From NCBI GenBank assembly GCA_947500545.1, contig CANMSO010000003.1, positions 248,001-312,000 of the forward strand: a stretch of DNA of 64,000 bases, written 5' to 3'. How positions within the stretch are numbered: position 1 is the stretch's first letter; the number at the start of each line of letters is the position of its first letter. The DNA comes from an uncultured Aquimarina sp. Lineage in GTDB: Bacteria > Bacteroidota > Bacteroidia > Flavobacteriales > Flavobacteriaceae. The position numbers and the translations under genes are program-made. Under the pieces are notes generated by a model. It ran no database searches, was not told the DNA's origin, and saw only the letters and a list, made by a program, of their open reading frames with translations. Of the stretch, positions 26,323-35,038 are shown in pieces.

Positions 26323-28155
26323 ATGTTAGAATTAGCAGGAATAATTATACTAGGAATATTAGCACAATGGGTAGCATGGAAGTTCAAAATCCCGGCAATT
26401 TTACCCTTAATTCTTATCGGGCTTTTAGTGGGCCCAATTGCAACTTTAATTACCAGTGATCACACTAAACTCATACAACCCATCTGGAATGGTTCAAAAG
26501 GCTTGTTCCCAGGAGAAAGTCTTTTTTATTTCGTGTCTTTGGCAATTAGTGTTATTCTTTTTGAAGGTGGTCTTACACTAAGAAGAAATGAAATTCTTAA
26601 TGTTGGTCCTGTAATTATAAAACTAATTACCGTTGCTGTCGTTGTTACTTTTTTTGGTGCTGGCTTAGCCGCACATTTTATTTTCGGCCTTAGTTGGCCA
26701 ATTTCTTTTCTATTTTCTTCATTGATCATTGTTACTGGGCCAACTGTAATAACACCTATTTTAAGAAATATTCCGCTTAAAAAAGATGTCTCTGCAGTAT
26801 TAAAATGGGAAGGTATTTTGATTGATCCCATAGGAGCGTTGGTAGCGGTTTTAGTGTTTGAATTCATAAGAGCTGGTGGTGGAGAAGAATTTACATTTAC
26901 TGCATTATTTGAATTTGCCAAAATTGTTCTGGTTGGTCTTACTTTTGGTTTTACATTTGCGCATGCGCTCGCCTTTTCTATTAAACGAAAAGTGATTCCA
27001 CATTATTTACTTAATGTGGTCACACTAGCCACTGTACTTGGTGTTTTTGTATTGTCTGACGTCTTTGCTCATGAATCTGGGTTGCTTTCTGTTGTTGTAA
27101 TGGGAATGGTTCTAGGAAATATCAATCTGCCCAGTCTTAATGAGATCTTGTATTTTAAAGAATCCCTAAGCGTCCTTTTAATTTCTATATTATTCATTCT
27201 TCTTTCTGCAAATATTAATATGGAAGACTTGAGGTTAGTTTTTAACTGGAAAGCCGCACTTCTTTTTGCAATTGTAGTCTTCCTGGTCAGGCCACTAGGA
27301 GTGTTTTTAAGTTCATCAAAATCTGGTCTTAAAACCAATGAAAAACTTTTTATTAGCTGGGTAGGACCTAGAGGTATCGTAGCAGCCGGTATTGCCTCAT
27401 TATTTGGATTAAAATTATATAAAGTAGGCATCCCAGGAGCACAATACATTACCCCTTTGGTTTTTATGATTGTACTGGGCACCGTATTGCTTAATGCAAC
27501 AACAGCACGTCTTTTTGCCAAATTGGTTGGTGTTTTTCTTAATAAATCAGAAGGAATTTTAATCATTGGAGCCTCTAAAGTTTCAAGGCTTATTGCTGTA
27601 TATATTAAGAATAATAACAGACATGTTGTACTGGTAGATAGCAACAGAGATAACATCAATAAGGCAAAAGATTTAGGACTTGAAGCTATAGAGGCTAATA
27701 TTTATGGAGATCAGCTTGGGGATAATATCGAGCTAAACGATGTGGGATACTTAATGGCATTAACAGGAAATAGTGATATCAACAAATATGCAATTAACAA
27801 ATTTAGGAAGCAATTTGGGGAGCATGGATCTTTTAGATTAATTACCACTGAAGAAATGAAAGATCCAAAAAACAATCCACAACAAGGATTATTTTCTCAT
27901 ACTGACGACTATTACAAACTAATCGAACTTGCAGAAAAATATCCAGGAATCCAGGAAATCAAAATCAAAAACCAAAAACATTATAGAACCCTAATAGATC
28001 TTACCGAGGAAGATAATGATATCATCCCCTTATTTATTAAAGATGCTGATAAAAGTATTAGAATTATATCCTCTTTTAGTAAGGAAATGGAAGAAATAGA
28101 AGAGGGTAGTTTTTTGGCGTATATAGGTAAGCCTATCGATATTGAAGAAATTTAG
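26323..28155 (+). CDS. CPA1 (NhaP-type) cation:proton antiporter with TrkA-N domain
   Basis: 610 residues. The first 400 or so are a multi-span antiporter core: LAGIIILGILAQWVAWKFKIPAILPLILIGLLVGP at the N-terminus, ISVILFEGGLTLR, and WVGPRGIVAAGIAS, hallmarks of CPA1/NhaP exchangers (Na+/H+ or K+/H+). Residues about 415-530 form a nucleotide-binding TrkA-N (RCK-N) fold (GILIIGASKVSRLIAVYI, VVLVDSNRDN), with a RCK-C-like tail. Divergent from the Usp-SulP chain, with 134 bases between. Probably pH or osmotic homeostasis. Confidence 0.9.
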   Translation: MLELAGIIILGILAQWVAWKFKIPAILPLILIGLLVGPIATLITSDHTKLIQPIWNGSKGLFPGESLFYFVSLAISVILFEGGLTLRRNEILNVGPVIIKLITVAVVVTFFGAGLAAHFIFGLSWPISFLFSSLIIVTGPTVITPILRNIPLKKDVSAVLKWEGILIDPIGALVAVLVFEFIRAGGGEEFTFTALFEFAKIVLVGLTFGFTFAHALAFSIKRKVIPHYLLNVVTLATVLGVFVLSDVFAHESGLLSVVVMGMVLGNINLPSLNEILYFKESLSVLLISILFILLSANINMEDLRLVFNWKAALLFAIVVFLVRPLGVFLSSSKSGLKTNEKLFISWVGPRGIVAAGIASLFGLKLYKVGIPGAQYITPLVFMIVLGTVLLNATTARLFAKLVGVFLNKSEGILIIGASKVSRLIAVYIKNNNRHVVLVDSNRDNINKAKDLGLEAIEANIYGDQLGDNIELNDVGYLMALTGNSDINKYAINKFRKQFGEHGSFRLITTEEMKDPKNNPQQGLFSHTDDYYKLIELAEKYPGIQEIKIKNQKHYRTLIDLTEEDNDIIPLFIKDADKSIRIISSFSKEMEEIEEGSFLAYIGKPIDIEEI

Positions 28156-28209
28156 AATATCGACCAAAAGCTTTTTTTTGCGACAAAAAGGCTATATTTA
28201 AGATTATTC

Positions 28210-28240
28210 TTTGTTTTTTGGCCATAATCCGCTATATTTG
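28210..28240 (+). promoter_or_regulatory. Promoter of micro-lipoprotein 1
   Basis: TTTG at 28210-28213, 19 bases, TATATTTG at 28233-28240: a full match to the Bacteroidetes consensus. The ATG follows 31 bases later. Confidence 0.8.
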
Positions 28241-28271
28241 AGGCTATTTTAGAATTTAACCCCCAATTATT

Positions 28272-28514
28272 ATGAAAAAACTTATGTTAATTGCCGTATT
28301 CGCATTTTCCTTGATACTTACATCTTGTGGAAGTGATGATGATGGTAATTCAAATTGTAGAGAATGTGCTAACGGAGCTGTGAGTATAGAACTATGTGAC
28401 CTTGGCAATGGTACGTATAGTATAAATGGTGAAGGTGCCATAGAGATACCTGCAGACTCATCTTTTGATGAAGTATTTGAGCTTTCCTGTACAGCAATTG
28501 GGGCTGGTCTTTAA
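28272..28514 (+). CDS. Micro-lipoprotein 1 (NCREC family)
   Basis: An 80-residue protein. Lipoprotein signal MKKLMLIAVFAFSLILTSC, then GSDDD, an acidic signal that in Bacteroidetes favours surface exposure. The mature part is about 60 residues and has four further cysteines (NCREC, IELC, ELSC), suggesting disulfides. It is a tandem paralog of 28752-29006: both share the signal, the SCGSDDD and NCREC blocks, and a Cys near the end. It has its own promoter and terminator. The family is not one I recognise and no function is proposed. Confidence 0.8.
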   Translation: MKKLMLIAVFAFSLILTSCGSDDDGNSNCRECANGAVSIELCDLGNGTYSINGEGAIEIPADSSFDEVFELSCTAIGAGL

Positions 28515-28536
28515 GCCAACCCTATTAATAAAAAAT

Positions 28537-28567
28537 AAAAAAGGTGACCATTATGGTCACCTTTTTT
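28537..28567 (+). terminator. Terminator of micro-lipoprotein 1
   Basis: AAGGTGACCA (28541-28550), loop TTA, TGGTCACCTT (28554-28563), with A/T extensions on both sides. Nearly identical to the hairpin at 29022-29052. Confidence 0.85.
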
Positions 28568-28686
28568 ATTTCATGACAAGATTTAAATTATGACATAATT
28601 TAGCAATTACGTGCTATCTGAATGAAGCTAAAAAAATCGATGAAAGTTATTTTTTTTCGATAAAATGCTGTTTTTTAACATAATTA

Positions 28687-28717
28687 TTTGTTAACTAAGT
28701 ATTTTCTTATATATTTG
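28687..28717 (+). promoter_or_regulatory. Promoter of micro-lipoprotein 2
   Basis: TTTG at 28687-28690, 19 bases, TATATTTG at 28710-28717. Same spacing and same -7 box as the promoter of micro-lipoprotein 1; the ATG follows 34 bases later. Confidence 0.8.
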
Positions 28718-28751
28718 GCCTTTTAAAATTTTAAATTAAAGCCCCTATATT

Positions 28752-29006
28752 ATGAAAAAATTTATGTGTTTAGCGGTATTTGCCTTGGCTCTTGGATTTA
28801 CTTCTTGTGGAAGTGATGATGATGCGCCTTCAAACTGTAGAGAGTGTGAAGTATTAACTATTCCTGTTTCTGTTTGTGATAACGGAGATGGTACTGTAAC
28901 TACTTCTGCAGCCGGAGAATCAGAAACAATTACGCTTCCTGATGGAACTTCTTTTGAGGACTATGCGAACACTTTGTGTTCTGGTACTATTACCATAGGT
29001 CTTTAA
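28752..29006 (+). CDS. Micro-lipoprotein 2 (NCREC family)
   Basis: An 84-residue paralog of the preceding gene. Signal MKKFMCLAVFALALGFTSC, then GSDDDAPSNCREC, then VSVCDNGDGTV (paralog 1: LCDLGNGTY) and LCSGTITIGL at the end. The spacing of the four mature cysteines is kept while most other residues have changed, so the cysteines are probably functional. The matching promoter and terminator show that the whole transcription unit was duplicated. Function unknown. Confidence 0.8.
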   Translation: MKKFMCLAVFALALGFTSCGSDDDAPSNCRECEVLTIPVSVCDNGDGTVTTSAAGESETITLPDGTSFEDYANTLCSGTITIGL

Positions 29007-29021
29007 TCCTTAACTAAATAA

Positions 29022-29052
29022 AAAAAAGGTGACCATAATGGTCACCTTTTTT
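29022..29052. terminator. Terminator of micro-lipoprotein 2, overlapping the end of the EEP gene
   Basis: AAAAAAGGTGACCA (29022-29035), loop TAA, TGGTCACCTTTTTT (29039-29052). The right arm includes the last codons and the stop (29042-29044) of the minus-strand EEP gene, so the hairpin serves both strands. Confidence 0.85.
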
Positions 29053-30088
29053 CTTTTATGAGATATAAGTATACAGGAAAATGATCACTATATCCTCCCG
29101 TATATACACCACCACTATAACTGCGAAAAGGGTATCCTTTATACTTTCCTCTAGGGGTTGTTAAAAAATCGTTATTGAATATTCCCGCTTTATAATAACG
29201 ATATTCAGAGTAGTCGTTATCTAATAATTCCTTAGAAACGATGATTTGATCAAACAGCGTCCAACTATCGCTCCATGCAAGAGAACCAATACCTTTTTGA
29301 GCCATTTTATACATTGGGTTGTAAAGACCTTTTAGCGATACTTTCTCTTTGTGTGACTTTGCACTAAGTATATTTCTTATGCTTACATTATTAGGACCAT
29401 CGTTAAAATCTCCCATAGTAATAACTTTTGCATATGGATCAATAACAAAAAGAGAGTCAATGATTTTTTTATTTAGTCTTGCTGCTTTTTCTCTTTTGTA
29501 TTGACTCCTTGCTTCACCCCCTCTTCTAGATGGCCAGTGATTTACAATTATGTGAATCAAATCTCCATCAAGATATCCGCTTACCAACAATTGATCTCTT
29601 GTGTATACACGCTTATTAGTAGTGTTATCAAAAATCATCAATTCATGATTGCTTGTGTTTTTTGGTTTAAAAAGTGCTTTTTGATATAATAAAGCTACAT
29701 CTATCCCTCTTCTATCAGGAGAGTCAAAATGTACAATCCCATAGTTTTTCGATTTTAATTCTTGTCTATTAACAAGATCTTCAAGTACCTTTCTGTTTTC
29801 TATTTCGGCAACACCTAATATCGCGGGTGAATTTTTGGCTAAATCTGTTCCTATTTCAGAAATGACCTTTGCCATATTTTCTAATTTCTGTGCATATATC
29901 TCATCTGTCCAATGATCTTTTCCGTTGGGAGTTCGATCATCATCAAAAGTTAATGGGTCATCTTGTGTATCAAATAGATTCTCAAGATTATAAAAAGCAA
30001 TTGTGTTGATTTTGTAAGCTTTCTTTTGTTGCGAAAAAAGAACCGTAGAAAATAACAACGAAATAATCAAGGTGTTTCTTAAAATCAT
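29042..30088 (-). CDS. Endonuclease/exonuclease/phosphatase (EEP) family protein, exported form
   Basis: 348 residues with an N-terminal signal peptide (MILRNTLIISLLFSTVLFSQ). EEP motifs are intact: AFYNLENLFDTQDDP, LGVAEIEN, NHWPSRRGG, MGDFNDGP and SDHFPV. It is a close relative of the cytosolic copy at 9207-10175 (both carry HFDSPD-RGIDV-LLYQ). Divergent, with 136 bases between, from a TonB receptor and DUF5689 lipoprotein; this trio recurs in Flavobacteriia and suggests uptake of products made from nucleic acids or phosphoesters. That link is inference. Confidence 0.87.
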   Translation of the reverse strand: MILRNTLIISLLFSTVLFSQQKKAYKINTIAFYNLENLFDTQDDPLTFDDDRTPNGKDHWTDEIYAQKLENMAKVISEIGTDLAKNSPAILGVAEIENRKVLEDLVNRQELKSKNYGIVHFDSPDRRGIDVALLYQKALFKPKNTSNHELMIFDNTTNKRVYTRDQLLVSGYLDGDLIHIIVNHWPSRRGGEARSQYKREKAARLNKKIIDSLFVIDPYAKVITMGDFNDGPNNVSIRNILSAKSHKEKVSLKGLYNPMYKMAQKGIGSLAWSDSWTLFDQIIVSKELLDNDYSEYRYYKAGIFNNDFLTTPRGKYKGYPFRSYSGGVYTGGYSDHFPVYLYLIKEKR

Positions 30089-30224
30089 AGTGTGAATTAT
30101 AAATCAATTGCAAATATTGATTTTTCCAGTTCCGAAAAATGAAACTGGTACACACTAATATTGCACTTTGTTGAATTACAAACCATACTAATTTCTGGTT
30201 TAAAAAAATTCATTCACTAAAGTC

Positions 30225-33110
30225 ATGATTCAAAATTATAACGTTTTAAAATATCTCGCCTTCTTTTTTCTCTGCTTTATCTCAGTTATAAACGCACAAC
30301 AAACCGGCATAAAGGGAAGAGTAATTGAAGCAACAACTGGAGAGAATATAGTTGGTGTCAAAACCGCTATTAAGCAATCTGAAATTTTCACAGTTACCAA
30401 CAATTTTGGTGTATTTGATTTTAAAAATTTAAAGCTCCCCTTGGGAGAACAAATTCTTATAATCTCTAAAGAAGGATACGTTACCAAGAGATTCCCAATA
30501 ATAATTAACGAAGGGAAGCTATTAGATCTTAAAAAAATTGAGCTGGAATATGATTTTGATAAGGAACAAGAGCAAATAGGAACGATAAGTCTCTCAGAAA
30601 CCGAATTGGATGATGGTGATGACACTTCTTTTAATATGTCTGCATTGCTACAAGCAAACCGAGATACGTTCTTAAACGCTGCAGCATTTGATTTTAGTGC
30701 TACTTTTTTTCGGCCAAGAGGGCTGAAAAATGAAAATGGTAAAGTTTTGATCAATGGCCTAGAAATGAACAAATTATTTAATGGAAGTCCGCAATGGGGA
30801 AATTGGGGCGGACTTAATGATGTGCAACGTAACCAAGAGTTTTCCCGTGGCATTTCAGAAAATGACTATGCTTTTGGTGGTCTTCTTGGAATCTCGAATA
30901 TCATTATGAGAGCATCAAAATATAGAAAAGGAGGAAGAGTATCTTATGCATCATCTAATAGAAGCTACCAAGGAAGAGTAATGACCACCTATAATTCTGG
31001 CATTTCATCAAAGGGTTGGGCTTTTTCACTATCTCTATCCCGAAGGTTTGGAGAAGAAGGTTTTATAGATGGTACTGGATATGATGCAAACTCATTTTTT
31101 GTATCTATAGAAAAGAAAATTAATGCAGCACACAGTATAAACCTTACCGGTTTTTATACGCCAAATCGTAGAGGAAGATCTACTGCTATTACCGAAGAAG
31201 TTTTTGATATAAAAGGAAGAACATATAATCCAAACTGGGGATACCAAAACGGAAAAATAAGAAACTCCAGAGAGCGTGAGGTTGAAGAACCTATCATGAT
31301 GCTTAACCATTACTGGGATATTAATACAAAGACAACACTGAACACCAATGTTGCTTTTCAAACAGGTAAAATAGCAAACACTCGTATCGATACTGGCGGA
31401 GGTGATCTAATGACCTCATCTATTGGGCAACCATTATACCTTGGTGGTGGAAGAGGGGCAAATGCCAATCCTGCACACCCCGATAATCTCCCTAGTTCTT
31501 TTTTAAAAGATGAAGATCCAACACCTCTGGATTATCAAAATGCTTTTTTAGCACAGCAAAACCTCATCAATAACGGTCAAATACATTGGGACAATTTGAT
31601 ACAAGCCAACCAGCTCAATACGCTACAAGGAAATAATGCTACTTACATCTTGTATGAAGACAGAACTGATGATACCCAGCTTACCGGAAACATGATTCTT
31701 AACAGCAGAATAAACAAGCATTTTACTCTTAGTTCTGCAATAAACTACAAAAGTTTAAAGAGTGAGAATTTTGCCCAAGTTAAGGACTTACTGGGCGGAA
31801 CCGGCTTTCTTGATGTTGATTTATTTGCTTTATCCGCTTCAGGTTTGTCTGCATCAGAACTTGCAAATAGGGCTCAGAGTGATTTGCAAAACCCCAATCG
31901 CATAGTAGACGTTGGTGATCGCTATGATTATAATTATGAGATTAATGCTACGACACTAAATGGGTATGCTCAAACGCGATTTAAGTATAACAAAATAGAT
32001 TTCTTTCTTGCGGGTACTATTGCCCAAACCTCTTATCAACGAAATGGGCTTTTTGAAAACGGATATTTCCCAGGCGCACAATCACTTGGAAAAGGCCCTA
32101 AAATAGATTTTAAAAATTATGGAATAAAGGGAGGCCTTACTCATAGAGTTCATGGTCGACACTCGATCAATATAAATGCTGCATATTTTAATAAAGCACC
32201 CACTATTCGCAACACTTTTGTAAATGCGCGACAAAATAACGCTCCAGTATCCCAGTTAATTGGTAAAAAACAAGAAAATGAAAAAATAGAATCTGTAGAT
32301 GCCAGTTACATATATCGTTCTTCAAAAATTAAAGCCAGAATAACAGGATATTACACCAAAACGCTTGACGCAAGCAATATTTCATTCTTTTTCACACAGG
32401 CAATCTCTGGATCTGGTGTGGGGTTTGTGCAAGAAATTCTAACAGATATCGATAAATTGTACGTAGGCGGGGAACTTGGGTTTGAATATCAAATCACCCC
32501 AACAATAAAACTTAAAACTGCAGCTGCAGTTGGCAATTTTACATACAATAACAACCCTGATCTGGCCCTAGCAAGTACCAGCGATATTTTTACTGATTTT
32601 CAAGGGATTCGTACTTTCGGAAAATCTTCATTAAAAGGGTATCACCTATCTGGAGGGCCCCAAAATGCTGCCCAAGTAGGTTTCGAATATCGGGATCCCA
32701 ATTTTTGGTGGTTTGGAACAACAGTTAACTATTTTTCTAATGCATTTATAAGCATAAGTCCCTTTGCCAGAACATCTAATTTTTATAAAGATGTAGATGG
32801 GTTGCCTTTCAATGATTTTGATGAAAATATTGCCAATACCTTATTAAAACAAGAGCGTTTTGATGACTACTTTCTAGTAAATGCAATTGGTGGTAAATCC
32901 TGGCGGATAAACAAATATTATGTGGGCTTTTTTGCCTCTATCAGCAACATCTTTAATCAAAAATATAGAACAGGCGGTTTTGAACAAACCAGAAATGCCA
33001 ATTATAGACGTGCCCTTCAAGAATCCAGACGACAAACTCCGGTTTTTGGCCCAAAATATTTTTATGGCTTTGGCACCTCATATTACATCAATTTTTATGT
33101 GCGATTTTAA
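30225..33110 (+). CDS. TonB-dependent receptor with carboxypeptidase-like N-terminal domain
   Basis: A 961-residue outer-membrane protein. Signal peptide about 1-24 (YLAFFFLCFISVINAQ), CarboxypepD-regulatory-like domain about 27-108 (GIKGRVIEATTGENIVGVKTAI, GVFDFKNLKLPLGEQ), then a plug-like segment (VLINGLEMNKLFNGSPQWGNWGGLNDVQ) and a long beta-barrel region ending in an aromatic strand (YYINFYVRF). It takes up an unknown substrate with TonB energy. The DUF5689 lipoprotein follows by 11 bases and is probably its surface partner, in the place where SusD would be. There is no SusD homologue here. Confidence 0.88.
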   Translation: MIQNYNVLKYLAFFFLCFISVINAQQTGIKGRVIEATTGENIVGVKTAIKQSEIFTVTNNFGVFDFKNLKLPLGEQILIISKEGYVTKRFPIIINEGKLLDLKKIELEYDFDKEQEQIGTISLSETELDDGDDTSFNMSALLQANRDTFLNAAAFDFSATFFRPRGLKNENGKVLINGLEMNKLFNGSPQWGNWGGLNDVQRNQEFSRGISENDYAFGGLLGISNIIMRASKYRKGGRVSYASSNRSYQGRVMTTYNSGISSKGWAFSLSLSRRFGEEGFIDGTGYDANSFFVSIEKKINAAHSINLTGFYTPNRRGRSTAITEEVFDIKGRTYNPNWGYQNGKIRNSREREVEEPIMMLNHYWDINTKTTLNTNVAFQTGKIANTRIDTGGGDLMTSSIGQPLYLGGGRGANANPAHPDNLPSSFLKDEDPTPLDYQNAFLAQQNLINNGQIHWDNLIQANQLNTLQGNNATYILYEDRTDDTQLTGNMILNSRINKHFTLSSAINYKSLKSENFAQVKDLLGGTGFLDVDLFALSASGLSASELANRAQSDLQNPNRIVDVGDRYDYNYEINATTLNGYAQTRFKYNKIDFFLAGTIAQTSYQRNGLFENGYFPGAQSLGKGPKIDFKNYGIKGGLTHRVHGRHSININAAYFNKAPTIRNTFVNARQNNAPVSQLIGKKQENEKIESVDASYIYRSSKIKARITGYYTKTLDASNISFFFTQAISGSGVGFVQEILTDIDKLYVGGELGFEYQITPTIKLKTAAAVGNFTYNNNPDLALASTSDIFTDFQGIRTFGKSSLKGYHLSGGPQNAAQVGFEYRDPNFWWFGTTVNYFSNAFISISPFARTSNFYKDVDGLPFNDFDENIANTLLKQERFDDYFLVNAIGGKSWRINKYYVGFFASISNIFNQKYRTGGFEQTRNANYRRALQESRRQTPVFGPKYFYGFGTSYYINFYVRF

Positions 33111-33121
33111 TTTATAACAAA

Positions 33122-34528
33122 ATGAATATGCTTACAAGAAACTTAAAAAAAGCTATATGTGTTTTAATTACCATAGTAGCATTGGGCTGTAGCCCTGAAG
33201 AGGACTTTAAAACACCACCGCTAATTATAGAAGAACCCTCTATAAGTGGTACTGCAATTGATATTGAAGCGGTATTGGGTGTCTTGGCCCAGGAAATCGA
33301 AAAAGAAGGTGAAAACGCTAAAGCTATTTTTGAAAACACCAACAACTATCTTGTTGGATACGTAATCTCAAGTGATAAAGGCGGCAATTTCTTTAAAGAG
33401 CTGATACTTCAGAACGAAAGCGCAAATCCAACGGCGGGAATTAGAGTGTTAATTAATAATGCACCTCTGTTCACATCTTATGAATTTGGTCGTAAAGTAT
33501 ATGTTAAGCTGGATGGATTGTCTGTTGGTATAGAAAATGGCGTTCCTACTTTAGGGATCTTAAATGGAAACAGCATTGATCATATTCCATCTTTTTTGGT
33601 CAACGAAGTAATAACGAGATCTTCGGAAGTTTTTGCAATCATACCTCTAGAGATTACCATGGAAGATTTTACAGATCGGGTTTTAAATCAATATATTAAA
33701 GTAAACAATATTCAATTCAACAAAAACATCGTTTTGGATAACAATGCTTTTACATTCGCTGCAGAACCAAATGATGAATTTGATGGTGAGCGCATTGTAG
33801 AGAGCTGTGAAACCGGAAGAGCAACCATATTAAGCACTAGTACTTTTTCGGATTTTAAAGGTCTTACATTACCAAGTCAACAAGGAAGTTTTACCGGTAT
33901 TTTGACCAAAAACTTTCTAGGTAGTGCTTTTAATCTTGTCCTTAATGATCCTCAAGGTTTGGTATTTGATACTGAAGACAGATGTGATCCGTCGGTCTTA
34001 GAATGTACCCTAACTGGTACTGGAACTAAAACTCTGTTTACAGAGGATTTTACAGGGCTTAAAATTGCCGATCTTGAAGAATCCGGTTGGATCAATATAA
34101 ACACAACTGGTGGTAAGTTAGATTATGAAATTGGTGATTTTGCCGATAATCAATACGCCCAAATCACTGGTTTTAGATCAAAAGAAAGCATATACGAAGT
34201 CTGGTTAATATCTCCAGAAATAGATCTTAGTACAAGTACCGGAGAGTTTTTAGATTTTGATATTGAAGCCGGATATGATAATGGTAATATTTTAGAAGTT
34301 TTTGTTAGCGATGATTTTACTGATGATGTTTTTACAGCTTCATGGGCATTGCTTGATGTGCAATTACCTAGAGGACCGCTAAATGCATTTGGAGATTCTG
34401 TTCCTGCGGGTCCAATTAGCTTGGATTGTCTGGATGGTTTTGTTCGAATAGGCTTTCGATATATTGGTGGTGATCCAAGGGCTACCACAAGATATCATAT
34501 TGATAATATTAAAATTAGTGGGGATTGA
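33122..34528 (+). CDS. DUF5689 surface lipoprotein with choice-of-anchor-like domain
   Basis: 468 residues. Lipoprotein signal (ICVLITIVALGC, then SPEEDF, acidic). Residues about 45-270 match DUF5689, an OB-like domain (NNYLVGYVISSDKGGNFFKELILQNESANPTAGIRVLIN, FGRKVYVKLDGLSV). Residues about 295-468 form a beta-sandwich of the choice-of-anchor J type (LFTEDFTGLKIADLEESGW, WLISPEIDLS, RYHIDNIKISGD). The pairing with the TonB receptor suggests a surface binding protein for the imported ligand. Confidence 0.8.
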   Translation: MNMLTRNLKKAICVLITIVALGCSPEEDFKTPPLIIEEPSISGTAIDIEAVLGVLAQEIEKEGENAKAIFENTNNYLVGYVISSDKGGNFFKELILQNESANPTAGIRVLINNAPLFTSYEFGRKVYVKLDGLSVGIENGVPTLGILNGNSIDHIPSFLVNEVITRSSEVFAIIPLEITMEDFTDRVLNQYIKVNNIQFNKNIVLDNNAFTFAAEPNDEFDGERIVESCETGRATILSTSTFSDFKGLTLPSQQGSFTGILTKNFLGSAFNLVLNDPQGLVFDTEDRCDPSVLECTLTGTGTKTLFTEDFTGLKIADLEESGWININTTGGKLDYEIGDFADNQYAQITGFRSKESIYEVWLISPEIDLSTSTGEFLDFDIEAGYDNGNILEVFVSDDFTDDVFTASWALLDVQLPRGPLNAFGDSVPAGPISLDCLDGFVRIGFRYIGGDPRATTRYHIDNIKISGD

Positions 34529-34546
34529 TTAGTAGTTTGTGTTTTC

Positions 34547-34585
34547 AGACCCAAATGGTTTTTGAAGCCATTTGGGTCTTTTCTT
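34547..34585. terminator. Bidirectional terminator
   Basis: AGACCCAAATGG (34547-34558), loop of 9, CCATTTGGGTCT (34568-34579), then TTTTC. It lies between the DUF5689 gene and the convergent acetyltransferase gene. Confidence 0.85.
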
Positions 34586-34587
34586 TT

Positions 34588-35034
34588 CTAAGATGTAACC
34601 ATCCCAATATGTGGGATACCATCCTCTAGATACGCCTCGCCTACTTGATTAAAACCATGGGTTTCGTAGAACTTTTTTAAATAGGTCTGAGCAGATATTT
34701 TGATATCTGTAGTTTGGTAGTTTTTTACTATGGCGTTTATACTTTCTTTAATAAGATCATGACCGTAGCCAAATTGTCGCTGATCTTTTGAAACTACGAC
34801 CCTGCCAATACTCGCTTTTTCAAAATAGTCACCAGCATTAAAAATTCTGGTATATGCTACAACCTCATCGTTTTTATAGCCTATTACATGTAGTGCTTTT
34901 TGATCCTTATTATCAATATCTTGATAGACACAGTCTTGTTCAACTACAAAAACTTCTGCGCGTAAGCGCAAAATTTTATACAGCTCTGCCGTAGCAAGTT
35001 CGTTAAACCCTTTAACTTCAAATTTGATTCCCAT
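34588..35034 (-). CDS. ElaA-like GNAT N-acetyltransferase
   Basis: 148 residues of the ElaA subfamily of GNAT acetyltransferases: LYKILRLRAEVFVVEQDCVYQDID near the N-terminus, then acetyl-CoA motif IGRVVVSKDQRQFGYGHDLI, and a C-terminal FYETHGFNQVGEAYLEDGIPHIGM. The substrate is not known for the family. It begins 4 bases after the stop of the cation exporter gene, so it is the last gene of an rpiB-CDF-ElaA operon. Confidence 0.88.
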   Translation of the reverse strand: MGIKFEVKGFNELATAELYKILRLRAEVFVVEQDCVYQDIDNKDQKALHVIGYKNDEVVAYTRIFNAGDYFEKASIGRVVVSKDQRQFGYGHDLIKESINAIVKNYQTTDIKISAQTYLKKFYETHGFNQVGEAYLEDGIPHIGMVTS

Positions 35035-35038
35035 ATTT

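Noticed and set aside
26526..27659. Minus-strand frames of 131 and 196 codons within the CPA1 antiporter gene
   Set aside because: They lie wholly inside a well-supported plus-strand gene and show no motifs or signals.
28272..29006. Micro-lipoproteins as a toxin-antitoxin or bacteriocin pair
   Set aside because: Both have lipoprotein signals and are paralogs with separate promoters and terminators; no immunity, processing or export genes are adjacent.
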